Positions 38,935 through 49,124 of a stretch of 64,000 nucleotides of DNA are shown one piece after another. The notes beneath the pieces are model-generated. The model had not been told where the DNA came from and did no database searches. It saw only the letters and a program-made list of their open reading frames with translations. This DNA comes from an uncultured Acidobacteriota bacterium (GTDB lineage: Bacteria; Acidobacteriota; Vicinamibacteria; Marinacidobacterales; SMYC01), in NCBI GenBank assembly GCA_947259165.1, contig CAMYKY010000008.1, positions 1-64,000 on the forward strand, given 5' to 3'. The position numbers and the translations under genes are program-made. Each line of letters begins with the position of its first letter. Position 1 is the stretch's first letter.

Positions 38935-39698
38935 TTCACCCTCGTTCGCCGGGGACGTCTTGGCGAGACATCGCCCTGGAGGGCGGCGATCTCCTCGGGG
39001 CTGAGTGGGCGAAAAGCGCCTGGGGCAATACCACGCACCGATAGCATTCCGATCTGCTCGCGGTGCAGCTCGATAACAGGGTGGCCGAGTGCGCGGAACA
39101 AACGCCGAATCTCTCGGTTGCGCCCTTGGCGAAGCGTCACCCGAATTCGCGTCCGCGGCTTCGCAGCCTCGCGGCTCACTCGCGTCGTCAAGATGCGCGC
39201 ACGATCAATGACGAGCCGCTCCCCGTCAACGATAATCCCGCGGGACGCGCGCGTCATCACGGCCGGAAGAGGTGTTCCCAGGATTGTCACCAGATACGTC
39301 TTCTCGACCTGGTACTTCGGGTGCGTCAGTCTTTGAGCGAACTCACCATCGTCCGTCAAAACGAGTAGCCCGCTGCTCGCCATATCGAGCCGGCCCACGG
39401 GGAAGACCCTCTGGAGCGACATGGGCAATAGCTCCATCACGGTTTTCCGGCGGCCAGGATCGGAACGCGTCGTCACGTACCCGGGGGGTTTGTTGAGCGC
39501 AATGTATCGACGCGTGGGCCGGGCTTTCACCCGGGAACCGTCGACGCGGATGTCCTGTACCTTCGGATCGGCTGAGCTGCCGAGCTCTTTGATCACGTCG
39601 CCGTCAACGGTAACGCGGCCCTCCAGGATGAGAGCTTCCGCCGCGCGGCGTGACGAGACGCCGGCATGGCTCAAGATCTTTTGCAGACGTTGTTTCAT
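38931..39698 (-). CDS. rluB: Pseudouridine synthase (RluB/RsuA family)
   Basis: S4 'MKQRLQKILSHAGVSSRRAAEALILEGRVTVDG'; 'RYIALNKPPGYVTTRSD', 'VFPVGRLDMASSGLLVLTDDGEFA'. Confidence 0.92.
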   Translation of the reverse strand: MKQRLQKILSHAGVSSRRAAEALILEGRVTVDGDVIKELGSSADPKVQDIRVDGSRVKARPTRRYIALNKPPGYVTTRSDPGRRKTVMELLPMSLQRVFPVGRLDMASSGLLVLTDDGEFAQRLTHPKYQVEKTYLVTILGTPLPAVMTRASRGIIVDGERLVIDRARILTTRVSREAAKPRTRIRVTLRQGRNREIRRLFRALGHPVIELHREQIGMLSVRGIAPGAFRPLSPEEIAALQGDVSPRRPRRTRVK

Positions 39699-39749
39699 TG
39701 GTCCGTATTCGGTGTCGGCATCCGGCATTCAGCATCCGGCATTCGAATC

Positions 39750-40566
<817 letters not shown>

Positions 40567-40577
<11 letters not shown>

Positions 40578-41373
40578 CGGAAAGACGCATGACATGGATA
40601 GTGCCGAAGAGCTGCTGTTGATAAATCTTCAACTTCTTCACACGCACCATCTCGAGAATGGCAAGGAAGGTGACGATCACCGTCGCCCGATCCACGGCAT
40701 CATCGAAGAGCTCGACAAACGTGCACTGCGGGCTCGCTTCGAGGCGCTCGTCAAGCCTTCGAATCACCTCCTCGATAGAGATCGTCTCTCGTACGAAGAC
40801 GAGATCGGCGCGCTGCCGAACACGTTCGAGTACTTCGCGAAACGCGCTGATCAACTCGAAAAGGTCGACTTCGAGGAGATCTCCCTGAACGGCGCCATTT
40901 TTACCGTTGGAGCCCGCGAGCTCTTCCACGGTTTCGGGCCGAACATAGGTGGCGTTGCGGATCTCCTCTTGTTGATGGAGCTGCTGCGCTGCTTCTTTAT
41001 AACGCTCGTATTCGAGCAGACGAGCAACCAGGACCGCGCGCGGGTCCTCGTTATCTTCCTCCTCGGTGCCGTCTTCGTGAGGCGGCGGCAACAGCATCTT
41101 CGATTTGATGTGGATGAGGGTCGCCGCCATGACGAGGAACTCGCCCGCGAGGTTCAAGTTCAGATCCAGCTCCTCCATGAGCTCGAGTGTTTCAAGATAC
41201 TGCTTGGTGATTTCGGCGATGGGGATGTCGTAGATCTCGACTTCGTTTTTCCGGATCAAATGCAGCAGAAGTTCCAGCGGGCCATCGAAAATAGGTAGTC
41301 GAACGCGGTACCTTGGTTCAACGTCGCCACTCTCGTCCGTTCCCCGACCTAGATACAGCTCCGTCGAGCTCAA
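40567..41373 (-). CDS. scpA: Segregation and condensation protein A
   Basis: 'RVRLPIFDGPLELLLHLIRKNEVEIYDIPIAEITKQYLE'. Confidence 0.94.
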
Positions 41374-42374
41374 AGCTCTTCCTCCGTCAACAGCCGAACC
41401 GCACCCCGCACGTCGACCATCGTCGCTGCCGTGACCTCTCGGGCGCGCCTGGCACCCTCTCGATAGATGTCACGAACGTCATCCGGACGGCTCTCGAATT
41501 CCTTGCGGCGTTTCCGAATAGGCTCGAGCTGGACAACTACCTTGTCCGCGAGCGCGTTTTTGCACTCGATACAGCCAATGCCAGCGGTTCGACACCCTTC
41601 GGCAGCCCAAGCTTGCGTCTCTTCCGTTGAGAATACCTTGTGAAGGTCGAACACGGGACACTTCGCCGGGTCTCCCGGATCGGTGCGACGCTTTCGGGCC
41701 GGGTCAGTCACCATCGTCTTGAGCTTCTTGCGAATACTGTCCTCTTCCTCGGCGAGGTCAATCGTGTTGCCGTAGCTCTTCGACATTTTCCGACCATCGG
41801 TACCGGGGAGCTTGGGCGTCGGAGTGAGCTTGACCTCAGGCTCGGGAAGAACCGGGCCGTAGAAGTTATTGAAGCGGCGCGCGATCTCTCGCGTCAGCTC
41901 CACGTGAGGCTGTTGATCGACACCGACGGGCACGAAGTCCGCACGGTAGATGAGAATATCCGCCGCCTGCAGCAACGGATAGCCGAGAAATCCGTAGGTG
42001 GTGAGGTCTTTGTCCTGGAGCTGGGTCATCTGCTCTTTGTAGGTGGGAACTCGCTCGAGCCACGGCAGCGGCACCACCATGGAGAGCAGCAAATGAAGCT
42101 CGGCGTGCTCTGGAACGTGCGATTGAATGAACAGAGTCGATCTTTCCGGATCGAGACCGGCCGCGAGAAAATCAAGGGCGAGCTCTCTCGTGTTCGCTTT
42201 CAGCTCGGAGGTGTCCGCGTAATCCGTCGTCAGGGCGTGCCAGTCGACGATGCAATAGAAGGTATCGAGCTCGTCCTGCATCGCGACCCAGTTTTCGAAC
42301 GCCCCGAGAAGATGCCCCAGGTGCGCGGCGCCAGTCGGCCGCATCCCTGATAAAACACGCTTCGTCTTCGCCAT
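41370..42374 (-). CDS. trpS: Tryptophanyl-tRNA synthetase
   Basis: 'RVLSGMRPTGAAHLGHLLGAFENWV', 'YPLLQAADILIYRADFVPVGVDQQPHVELTREIARRFN', 'KMSKSYGNTI'. Confidence 0.96.
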   Translation of the reverse strand: MAKTKRVLSGMRPTGAAHLGHLLGAFENWVAMQDELDTFYCIVDWHALTTDYADTSELKANTRELALDFLAAGLDPERSTLFIQSHVPEHAELHLLLSMVVPLPWLERVPTYKEQMTQLQDKDLTTYGFLGYPLLQAADILIYRADFVPVGVDQQPHVELTREIARRFNNFYGPVLPEPEVKLTPTPKLPGTDGRKMSKSYGNTIDLAEEEDSIRKKLKTMVTDPARKRRTDPGDPAKCPVFDLHKVFSTEETQAWAAEGCRTAGIGCIECKNALADKVVVQLEPIRKRRKEFESRPDDVRDIYREGARRAREVTAATMVDVRGAVRLLTEEEL

Positions 42375-42448
42375 TGATGCTGAGTCGCGCGGAGATTAGC
42401 ACGATCAGCGTTCTGCCACCAGCTTGGGTTCCGTCGGGAAGGCTGTCA

Positions 42449-42560
42449 AAAGCAAGGGGGATAGGGGGACCGGCGCGATCCGAGTTTGGGGATTAGGAGA
42501 TTTGCACATCAGGTCTTTATCCCCCTATCCCCTCCTATCTCCCTATCCCCTTGCTTTTCA
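42449..42560. repeat. Intergenic inverted repeat of GGGGATAGGGGGA words
   Basis: AAAGCAAGGGGGATAGGGGGA at 42449-42469 versus TCCCCCTATCCCCTCC...CTCCCTATCCCCTTGCTTTT ending near 42560. Confidence 0.7.
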
Positions 42561-42609
42561 GCGGCTAGAGCAGCTCTTGAATGTGCTGATCCCTGCTAGC
42601 CCGGCTCGT

Positions 42610-42750
42610 CGATCTCGTGCCCGTGCCCGCGTGCCCGACTAAGAGTCCAGCCCGCGCAAAAAGAGACAAGCTCGTTAACGATCCGCGGAAGCGCCCACCG
42701 TGAGCATCTTTAGTCGGGCACGGGCACGCAAACGGGCACGCGCACGAAGA
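42610..42750. repeat. Intergenic inverted repeat of GTGCCC/GGGCAC words
   Basis: CGTGCCCGTGCCCGCGTGCCCGACTAA versus TTAGTCGGGCACGGGCACGCAAACGGGCACG. Confidence 0.7.
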
Positions 42751-42834
42751 CGACTGAGCTTTCTCGGAGTGCTTCAGTACCCGATTCAGGGACTCCCTCT
42801 CCGTCCGATCTCCGTGATTTCCGCGCCTCCGTCG

Positions 42835-44640
42835 TCAAAGCAGCTCTTGAAGATGCAGGTGGACTTGTTTGCCTAGCTTGGGGCCTAGTAGGTCTTGGAG
42901 TTGCTCCACGCCGGCGGCTTTGACGCCTTTTAGGCTCTTGAAGTGGGTTAGGAGTTTTCTTCGGTTCTTGGGGCCGACGCCAGGGATGGCCTCCAGGGAG
43001 GAGCTCAGGTCGCGGGCTTTTCGCTGTTGGCGGTGAAAGGTGATGGCGAAACGGTGGGCTTCGTCACGGACACGTTGGAGCAATTGGCGCGCAGGTGAGT
43101 GCTGATCCAGCACGATCGGCTCGGAGGTGTCGGGTATGAAGATCCACTCTTCTTGCTTCGCGAGGCTCACGACCGGCAGGTGCGAGAGTCCCAGCTCTTC
43201 CAAAGCGCCCCAGGCTGCGCTGAGTTGCCCTTTGCCTCCGTCGACCAGGATCAGATCGGGAAGATCTTGCCCTTCCTCGAGAACGCGGCGGTAGCGCCTG
43301 AGAACGACTTCCCTCATCGAAGCGTAGTCGTCGGGCTTACCCGTCTTCACGGTGCCAATTTTGTATTTGCGGTAGTCGCTGCGCTTGGGCTGCCCACGCT
43401 CGAACGCGACCATCGACGCTACCGTCTCACTGCCTTGAATGGTCGAGATATCGAAGCCCTCGATACGTTCGGGACGGTCGGGAAGATCGAGGACTTCTCG
43501 CAAGGCCTCGAGACGTTGGCTCGCTTGGCGCCCTTCCTCACGAAAGTCGAGCTCGTAGGCAAGCCGGGCGTTGCGGCAGACGAGCTCAACCAGTCGTCGT
43601 TTCCCACCGCGCTGGGGCACGAGGATCTCGACCTTGGAACCCTTTTTGGCGCTGAGCCACTCGACGACGGTTTGGCGCTCGGGGAAATCGATGGGGATAT
43701 GGATCGTCGACGGAAGGAAACGCCCCAGCTCGTAATACTGCTTCAGCGACGCCTCGATGACGTCGGACTCTTCGTGTGCTTCGAGCTCCTCCAACAAAAA
43801 GCTGTCGCGGTCCACGACTTTCCCCGAACGGACGGAGAACACTTGAAGTACCGCGTTGTCGCCTTCGCGATAAAGACCGAACACATCGCTTTCACCGCCA
43901 CGGACGCCGGCCATCTTCTGGCGCGCTCCCAGCTCCTCGAGCGTCCGCACGTTGTCTCTCAGTCGCGCCGCTTCCTCGAAGCGTTCGCCTTCGGCCTCGT
44001 CGTGCATCTTCTTTTTCAACGAAACGATGAGGTCGTCATTTCTACCTTCGAGAAAGAGCTTGGCGTCCTCGGCAGCCTTGCGGTACTCGGCAAGGCTCAC
44101 AATCTCGTCGACGCACGGCGCGATGCAGCGTTTGATCTGAAACTGCAAACATGGACGTGGGCGCTTGCCGTTGAGTTTTTCTCGGCAATTGCGGACGCCG
44201 AAGAGCCGGTGGACGAGATTGGCGGTCTTGCGCGCAAGGCTTGCGGGCACGTACGGCCCGGAGTACACGGCGCCATCGGAGCCGGGCTGGCGCACGACAT
44301 AGAGCCGCGGGTAGCCCTCGTTCAACGTGAGCTTCAAGTACGGATGATTCTTGTCATCGCGCAGCAGAACGTTGAATCTGGGTTTGTGAGTCTTGATGAG
44401 GCTGTTTTCGAGGACGAGAGCCTCGCGCTCGGTGTCGGTGACGACCACCTCGACGTCACGGATGCGCTCGACGAGACGATCCAGCCGGGGACTATCGACG
44501 CGCGCTTCTTGAAAGTAGGAGCGGACGCGGCTTCTCAGTGAGCGCGCCTTCCCGACGTAGAGGATCTCCCCGTTCTGACCGCGGAACATGTAGACCCCAG
44601 AGCTTTTGGGAATCTCGTCTAGCTTTTGCTGGAGGTCCAT
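42835..44640 (-). CDS. uvrC: Excinuclease ABC subunit C
   Basis: GIY-YIG 'SSGVYMFRGQNGEILYVGKARSLRSRVRSYF'; UvrC 'GFDISTIQGSETVASMVAFERGQPKRSDYRKYKI'; C-terminal HhH. Confidence 0.96.
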   Translation of the reverse strand: MDLQQKLDEIPKSSGVYMFRGQNGEILYVGKARSLRSRVRSYFQEARVDSPRLDRLVERIRDVEVVVTDTEREALVLENSLIKTHKPRFNVLLRDDKNHPYLKLTLNEGYPRLYVVRQPGSDGAVYSGPYVPASLARKTANLVHRLFGVRNCREKLNGKRPRPCLQFQIKRCIAPCVDEIVSLAEYRKAAEDAKLFLEGRNDDLIVSLKKKMHDEAEGERFEEAARLRDNVRTLEELGARQKMAGVRGGESDVFGLYREGDNAVLQVFSVRSGKVVDRDSFLLEELEAHEESDVIEASLKQYYELGRFLPSTIHIPIDFPERQTVVEWLSAKKGSKVEILVPQRGGKRRLVELVCRNARLAYELDFREEGRQASQRLEALREVLDLPDRPERIEGFDISTIQGSETVASMVAFERGQPKRSDYRKYKIGTVKTGKPDDYASMREVVLRRYRRVLEEGQDLPDLILVDGGKGQLSAAWGALEELGLSHLPVVSLAKQEEWIFIPDTSEPIVLDQHSPARQLLQRVRDEAHRFAITFHRQQRKARDLSSSLEAIPGVGPKNRRKLLTHFKSLKGVKAAGVEQLQDLLGPKLGKQVHLHLQELL

Positions 44641-44841
44641 TTTCGCGCTTCTATTCTCGGGTTTTCCATCATCGAGTCGTCTATTTTCGAAAACAGGGGG
44701 CGCCAGCGCAAGGACGCGAGTGAATCCAAGAGACCAGGATCAGGAACTGACTTGCTGGTGCTGACGTTCGGGGTCGCCCGTCACCTGGACGACTTGCGGC
44801 GCATCGGCACGACGAGTGTACGGCTCGCCGGTTTGCCTCGC

Positions 44842-45338
44842 TCACCAATCGTCGAAGAGCCCAACGATTTGACCACACGCGATGGTGCAGTTGCGCGCGC
44901 ACGTCTTCGGCCGGTCGTATTCTCGGTGCAGGTCTTCCCGCGTGTAGTCTTCGAGCCGGGTCCCGGGATATCCAAGCTGTTGCGAGCTCAGGTGAACGAG
45001 CCCGTCTTCGCAGATGTAGACGTAACGAGCTCCGGCGCGACGTCGCCAGTTGTGCGGTTTACCGTGGGCAAGATCTTCGCGAAACCCGGTGAACGTGCGT
45101 AGCTCTTCTTACCCTGCTGGCGCAAACGGTCATAAACCGACCTCGCGCGCGCGCCCAAGGCAACGAGCTTGCCGACACGGTCATGGATGATACCGAGGTT
45201 CGTCGAAAACCCAAGCTCGACGGCTCGACTCGCGACCGCCACCGCATCCTCGGGATCGTCGATGCCGCTTCCGATCACCGAGTTGATGTTCACGAAATCC
45301 AAAGCTCGTGCGCGCGAATTCTGGCCCGAGAGCTTCAT
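44842..45338 (-). pseudogene. C-terminal remnant of a radical-SAM-type protein (DUF3463-like), 5'-truncated and frameshifted
   Basis: Frame 1 '[75 protein letters not shown]' continues in another frame as '[80 protein letters not shown]'. Confidence 0.7.
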
Positions 45339-45341
45339 AAA

Positions 45342-45989
45342 TTAGTGCTTGATGATCGCGACGTCCTTGGGCAAATCGAGCTCGAAAATATCGTCAGGGA
45401 GCTCCCCGTTGATGACAACGTTCTCGAAGTCGATATCGGTGTGGTCGCGATTCACTTCGTGGAACACGGAGCGCACCGGCGTCCACGTCGTTTTGTCCAC
45501 GGTCAGCTCGATAGCTGCAAAAAGCGACGCGGGTGAGTCTGGCTTGGGAATGAGCTTCAAGACCACGCTCGACTCAGACTCCTCGAGGAGGCTCGCATCG
45601 TAGTTCTTCGCGAGCTCGTCGTTGCTGCCGCCGAAGCCGACAAGCAGGTTCATGCCCGAACGGCCTCCCGAGTCCTGTTTGAACTCATCCACCTGAGCCG
45701 CGCTGACGTTATAAACGCGGACGAGTTTGTCCCGAACGAGCAGCACCTTGGGCGCGGGCTCCACATGCTCCCAGCGAACAGATCCTGGCATCTCAAGATG
45801 GAGCTTCCCGCGGCTGACGTCCTGATCCTGCAAAATGGCGTCGTGGTCCGTTTGCTCGAAATCCGCGGTGAGCGTTCGCAGCTGCTCGCCCGCTTTTTCC
45901 ATCTCGGCGAGGATCTCGTCGAGCCTCGCCGCGTCTACGGGAGACGCGACTAGCGACAAAGCTAGCAACGAGATCGTCAACATCATCAT
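45342..45989 (-). CDS. lolA: Outer-membrane lipoprotein carrier protein (LolA-like)
   Basis: 'EQLRTLTADFEQTDHDAILQDQDVSRGKLHLEMPGSVRWEHVEPAPKVLLVRDKLVRVYN'. Confidence 0.85.
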   Translation of the reverse strand: MMMLTISLLALSLVASPVDAARLDEILAEMEKAGEQLRTLTADFEQTDHDAILQDQDVSRGKLHLEMPGSVRWEHVEPAPKVLLVRDKLVRVYNVSAAQVDEFKQDSGGRSGMNLLVGFGGSNDELAKNYDASLLEESESSVVLKLIPKPDSPASLFAAIELTVDKTTWTPVRSVFHEVNRDHTDIDFENVVINGELPDDIFELDLPKDVAIIKH

Positions 45990-45996
45990 TAGGAGT

Positions 45997-46734
45997 CTAG
46001 CGCGCTTGAGAGCGCGCCCGCTCGGGCTCTTCGACGAGCTCGGCTACGGTGCCATGGCTTCGGATCTGGCCATCCAGCATCTCGATCACCCGGTTCCCCA
46101 TCTCGGCAGCCTCGGGGTTGTGAGTGATCATCACGATCGTCTGCTGCTTTTCGCGATTCAAATCCGAGAGGAGCCGAAGAACTTGCTCCGAGTTACGTGA
46201 GTCTAGATTCCCGGTCGGCTCGTCTGCCAGGATCATTGCGGGCTTGTTCACGAGCGCGCGGGCAATCGCCACCCGCTGTTGCTCGCCCACGGAAAGCTCG
46301 AGCGGCTTGTAGTCGAGTTTGTGCCTCAAATGAACGATCTCGAGCAGGTCACCCACCTCGTCGCGGGTTACCGGCTCACCGCCGTAAATCTGACGGGCAA
46401 TCTCGATGTTGGCCTGAACCGTCAGCGTGGAAAGCAGGTTGAAACGCTGGAAGACGAAACCGATCTTCAGGCACCGCATCCGGGTGCGCACCGCATCCGA
46501 GACGGACGCAAGGTCGACCCCGTCGATGAACACTTGCCCGGACGTCGGAGCCGACAGCCCGCCCAAAATCTGGAGAAGCGTCGTTTTGCCGCAACCCGAA
46601 GGCCCCATGATCGACACGAACTCGCCCGCTTTGATCTCCATGTCGATACCCTGCAGTGCGGGAACATCGAGCGAGCCAGTCCGGTAGACCTTGCGCAGGG
46701 CTATCGTCTTCAATACGGCGCGTCGTTGACTCAT
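45997..46734 (-). CDS. ABC transporter ATP-binding protein (LolD/MacB type)
   Basis: Walker A 'GPSGCGKTT', '[15 protein letters not shown]', Walker B '[12 protein letters not shown]'. Confidence 0.93.
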   Translation of the reverse strand: MSQRRAVLKTIALRKVYRTGSLDVPALQGIDMEIKAGEFVSIMGPSGCGKTTLLQILGGLSAPTSGQVFIDGVDLASVSDAVRTRMRCLKIGFVFQRFNLLSTLTVQANIEIARQIYGGEPVTRDEVGDLLEIVHLRHKLDYKPLELSVGEQQRVAIARALVNKPAMILADEPTGNLDSRNSEQVLRLLSDLNREKQQTIVMITHNPEAAEMGNRVIEMLDGQIRSHGTVAELVEEPERARSQAR

Positions 46735-46765
46735 GGACTCACGGAACTCATGTCAATGCCAAACT

Positions 46766-47872
46766 CTACTCGAAGTTGAGCGCCTCGACTGGATCGAGCT
46801 TGGCGGCTCGATAGGCCGGATAGAGAGCGCCCAAAAGGCCTCCGCTGATGCCTAGGATAGCCGACATCATGAACCACCGGGGGATCAAGTCGACGGTAAG
46901 CGTCGGGAAAAACGTCAGAATCGCCGAACGACCGAGAACCGAGATTACGAAGCCGGCAACGACGCCCATGACGCAAATCAGAAACGATTCCACCATCACC
47001 AACCGGATGATGAACATCTTGCTCGCGCCAAGGGCTTTGAGAATTCCGATCTCGCGGGTTCGCTCGATGATCGTCGTGTACATCGCGAGCAGAATGACGA
47101 GGTAGCTAATCACCGCCGCGAAAAGCGATAGCGCACTGATGAATTCCGTCAGGCCGAGTGCGTTTTCTTTCATCGCCTCGGAAAACCCTTCGAGCGCGGT
47201 GATTTGATAGCCCTCGAAACGCGCCTCCAGCGCGGCGGCCGCCTCGGCAACCGTGGAATCGTCCCCGACTTTGAGAAAGAACAGTGACGCCTTGCCGGGT
47301 TGCGCCGTCGCGGTCTGCATGTCGGTGATGCCCATGAAGATCCGAACGCCCGCACCCGCCTTGCAGATGCCGACCACCGTGAAGTCGCGATTCATGATCG
47401 GGAGCACGTCGCCAACCTTGATGCCGTCGGCAGCGGCGAGAACCGTGTCAACGATGAGGTCGGCGGGCTCTTCAAGACCGCGTCCCTCGACGATCTCGAT
47501 TCCATTCCCGACCTGGTTGTACGTCATCTCGTCGACGCCGAAAATCATGACGAGCTTTTGCTTGCCTTTCAGGCTCGTCAGCCGACCCGTCAAAACGGGC
47601 GCAGCAGCCGCGACTCCGGGAACGTCGAGGAGGCGAGCGCCTAAGCGTACGTCGACGACACCTGAGTTGATGGCGAGAAACGGGGACGACCCTGGCGCTT
47701 GAAAGATGATGTCAGCGCCGACGTTCTTGATGCGATCTGCGGTCTCGTCGAGGCTGCCGTGCGCGAGACCGACCAGCACGAGCACGAGCGCCACCCCGAG
47801 GGCAACCGCAAGAATGCCTACAGTGGTACGTGTTTTGCGATTAAAGATGTTTGCTAGGGGAAGGTTCGCCAT
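46766..47872 (-). CDS. ABC transporter permease (FtsX/MacB family)
   Basis: N-terminal TM, MacB_PCD-like periplasmic region, 'ERTREIGILKALGASKMFIIRLVMVESFLI', C-terminal 'LYPAYRAAKLDPVEALNFE'. Confidence 0.92.
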   Translation of the reverse strand: MANLPLANIFNRKTRTTVGILAVALGVALVLVLVGLAHGSLDETADRIKNVGADIIFQAPGSSPFLAINSGVVDVRLGARLLDVPGVAAAAPVLTGRLTSLKGKQKLVMIFGVDEMTYNQVGNGIEIVEGRGLEEPADLIVDTVLAAADGIKVGDVLPIMNRDFTVVGICKAGAGVRIFMGITDMQTATAQPGKASLFFLKVGDDSTVAEAAAALEARFEGYQITALEGFSEAMKENALGLTEFISALSLFAAVISYLVILLAMYTTIIERTREIGILKALGASKMFIIRLVMVESFLICVMGVVAGFVISVLGRSAILTFFPTLTVDLIPRWFMMSAILGISGGLLGALYPAYRAAKLDPVEALNFE

Positions 47873-48032
47873 GTTGGGTCTTTCGCGGCCCCATCAGGGA
47901 GCTGCACAAACAGGCTATCGTAGCAAAGTGAGCCCGCGCCAGCAACATAGGGCCTCCCTTTTGTGCCGCCAGCCGACGATCAGCCGCCCGCCATCAAGTC
48001 GATCCGCTCACCGCATTGCTATACTCCCGCGG

Positions 48033-48998
48033 ATGAAAGCGATACAGGTACACACCCCCGGGGCGCCAGATGCCCTCGAACTCGTCGAGATCCCTACTCC
48101 CAGACCGGCGTCCGGCGAAGCTTTGGTTCGCATCGAGTCCATCGGCGTGAACTTTATCGACGTCTATCACCGAACGGGGCTCTACCCGCTCGGTACGCCC
48201 TTCACCCCAGGACGCGAGGCGGCGGGTGTGGTCGAAGCCATCGGCCCGGATGTCACCGAGGTTCAGCCCGGCGACCGGGTGGCGTATGTATTGAGCCCTA
48301 GCTACGCCCAGTTCTCGGTCGTGCCCGCCGCGAAGCTCGTGCCGGTACCTGCGGACGTGAGCTTCGATAAAGCTGCCGCACTGATGCTCCAGGGCTTGAC
48401 CGCGCACTATCTCTCTCACTCGACGTTTGCCATCCAAAAGGACCAGCAGATTCTCATCCACGCGGCCGCAGGGGGCGTCGGGTTACTGCTGGTACAGATG
48501 GCGAAACAACGCGGTGGTCGGGTTTTCGGGACCGTCTCCACCGAGGCCAAAGCGGACGCGGCGAAACGAGCTGGGGTCGACGTCGTCATCCGCTACACCG
48601 AAGAAGATTTCGAAGAAGCGGTAAGGCGCGAGACCCAGGGCGACGGACTTCATGCTGTCTACGACTCGGTCGGTCACACGACGTTCGACAAGAGCCTGAA
48701 GTGCCTCCGCCCGCGCGGCGTGCTCGTGCTCTTCGGCCAATCGAGCGGCCCGGTGCCACCGTTCGATCTGGGAAGGCTCGCCGGCGGCGGGTCGCTGTTC
48801 GTCACCCGCCCGACGCTCGGCCACTACATTCTCGGTCGCGAGGAGCTTCTCGAACGATCGGGAGACATCCTCGGCTGGGTCGAGCGTGGCGAGCTGGCGG
48901 TCACGATCGATCGTGAGCTACCCCTGGCCGAAGCCGCCGAAGCACACCGGCTGCTCGAGGGGCGCAAGACTAGCGGGAAGTTGTTGTTGCGACCGTAG
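48033..48998 (+). CDS. qor: Quinone oxidoreductase (zinc-independent MDR family)
   Basis: 'MKAIQVHTPGAPDALELVEIPTPRPASGEALVRIESIGVNFIDVYHRTGLYP...ILIHAAAGGVGLLLVQMAK'; ATG at 48033 preferred over the 430-aa ORF. Confidence 0.92.
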   Translation: MKAIQVHTPGAPDALELVEIPTPRPASGEALVRIESIGVNFIDVYHRTGLYPLGTPFTPGREAAGVVEAIGPDVTEVQPGDRVAYVLSPSYAQFSVVPAAKLVPVPADVSFDKAAALMLQGLTAHYLSHSTFAIQKDQQILIHAAAGGVGLLLVQMAKQRGGRVFGTVSTEAKADAAKRAGVDVVIRYTEEDFEEAVRRETQGDGLHAVYDSVGHTTFDKSLKCLRPRGVLVLFGQSSGPVPPFDLGRLAGGGSLFVTRPTLGHYILGREELLERSGDILGWVERGELAVTIDRELPLAEAAEAHRLLEGRKTSGKLLLRP

Positions 48999-49010
48999 GG
49001 TCGCACCGTT

Positions 49011-49040
49011 CCCGTTCCCGTTCCCGTTCCCGAAACACCG
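49011..49040. repeat. (TTCCCG)n hexamer tandem repeat
   Basis: ttcccgttcccgttcccgttcccgttcccg. Confidence 0.85.
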
Positions 49041-49124
49041 AGACGCGAGCTCTTGCTTTTTCTTTGCGTTTCTATCTTGACGACGAGGCTGGGATGGGTC
49101 GAAATCTATTGGGAACGGGTCGGG

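Noticed and set aside
43099-44541. 480-aa plus-strand ORF antisense to uvrC
   Set aside because: uvrC on the other strand has unmistakable motifs; this is a high-GC antisense shadow ORF.
47706-48032. Long N-terminal extension of the quinone oxidoreductase ORF
   Set aside because: It overlaps the ABC permease gene and is low-information; the ATG at 48033 starts the conserved family N-terminus.
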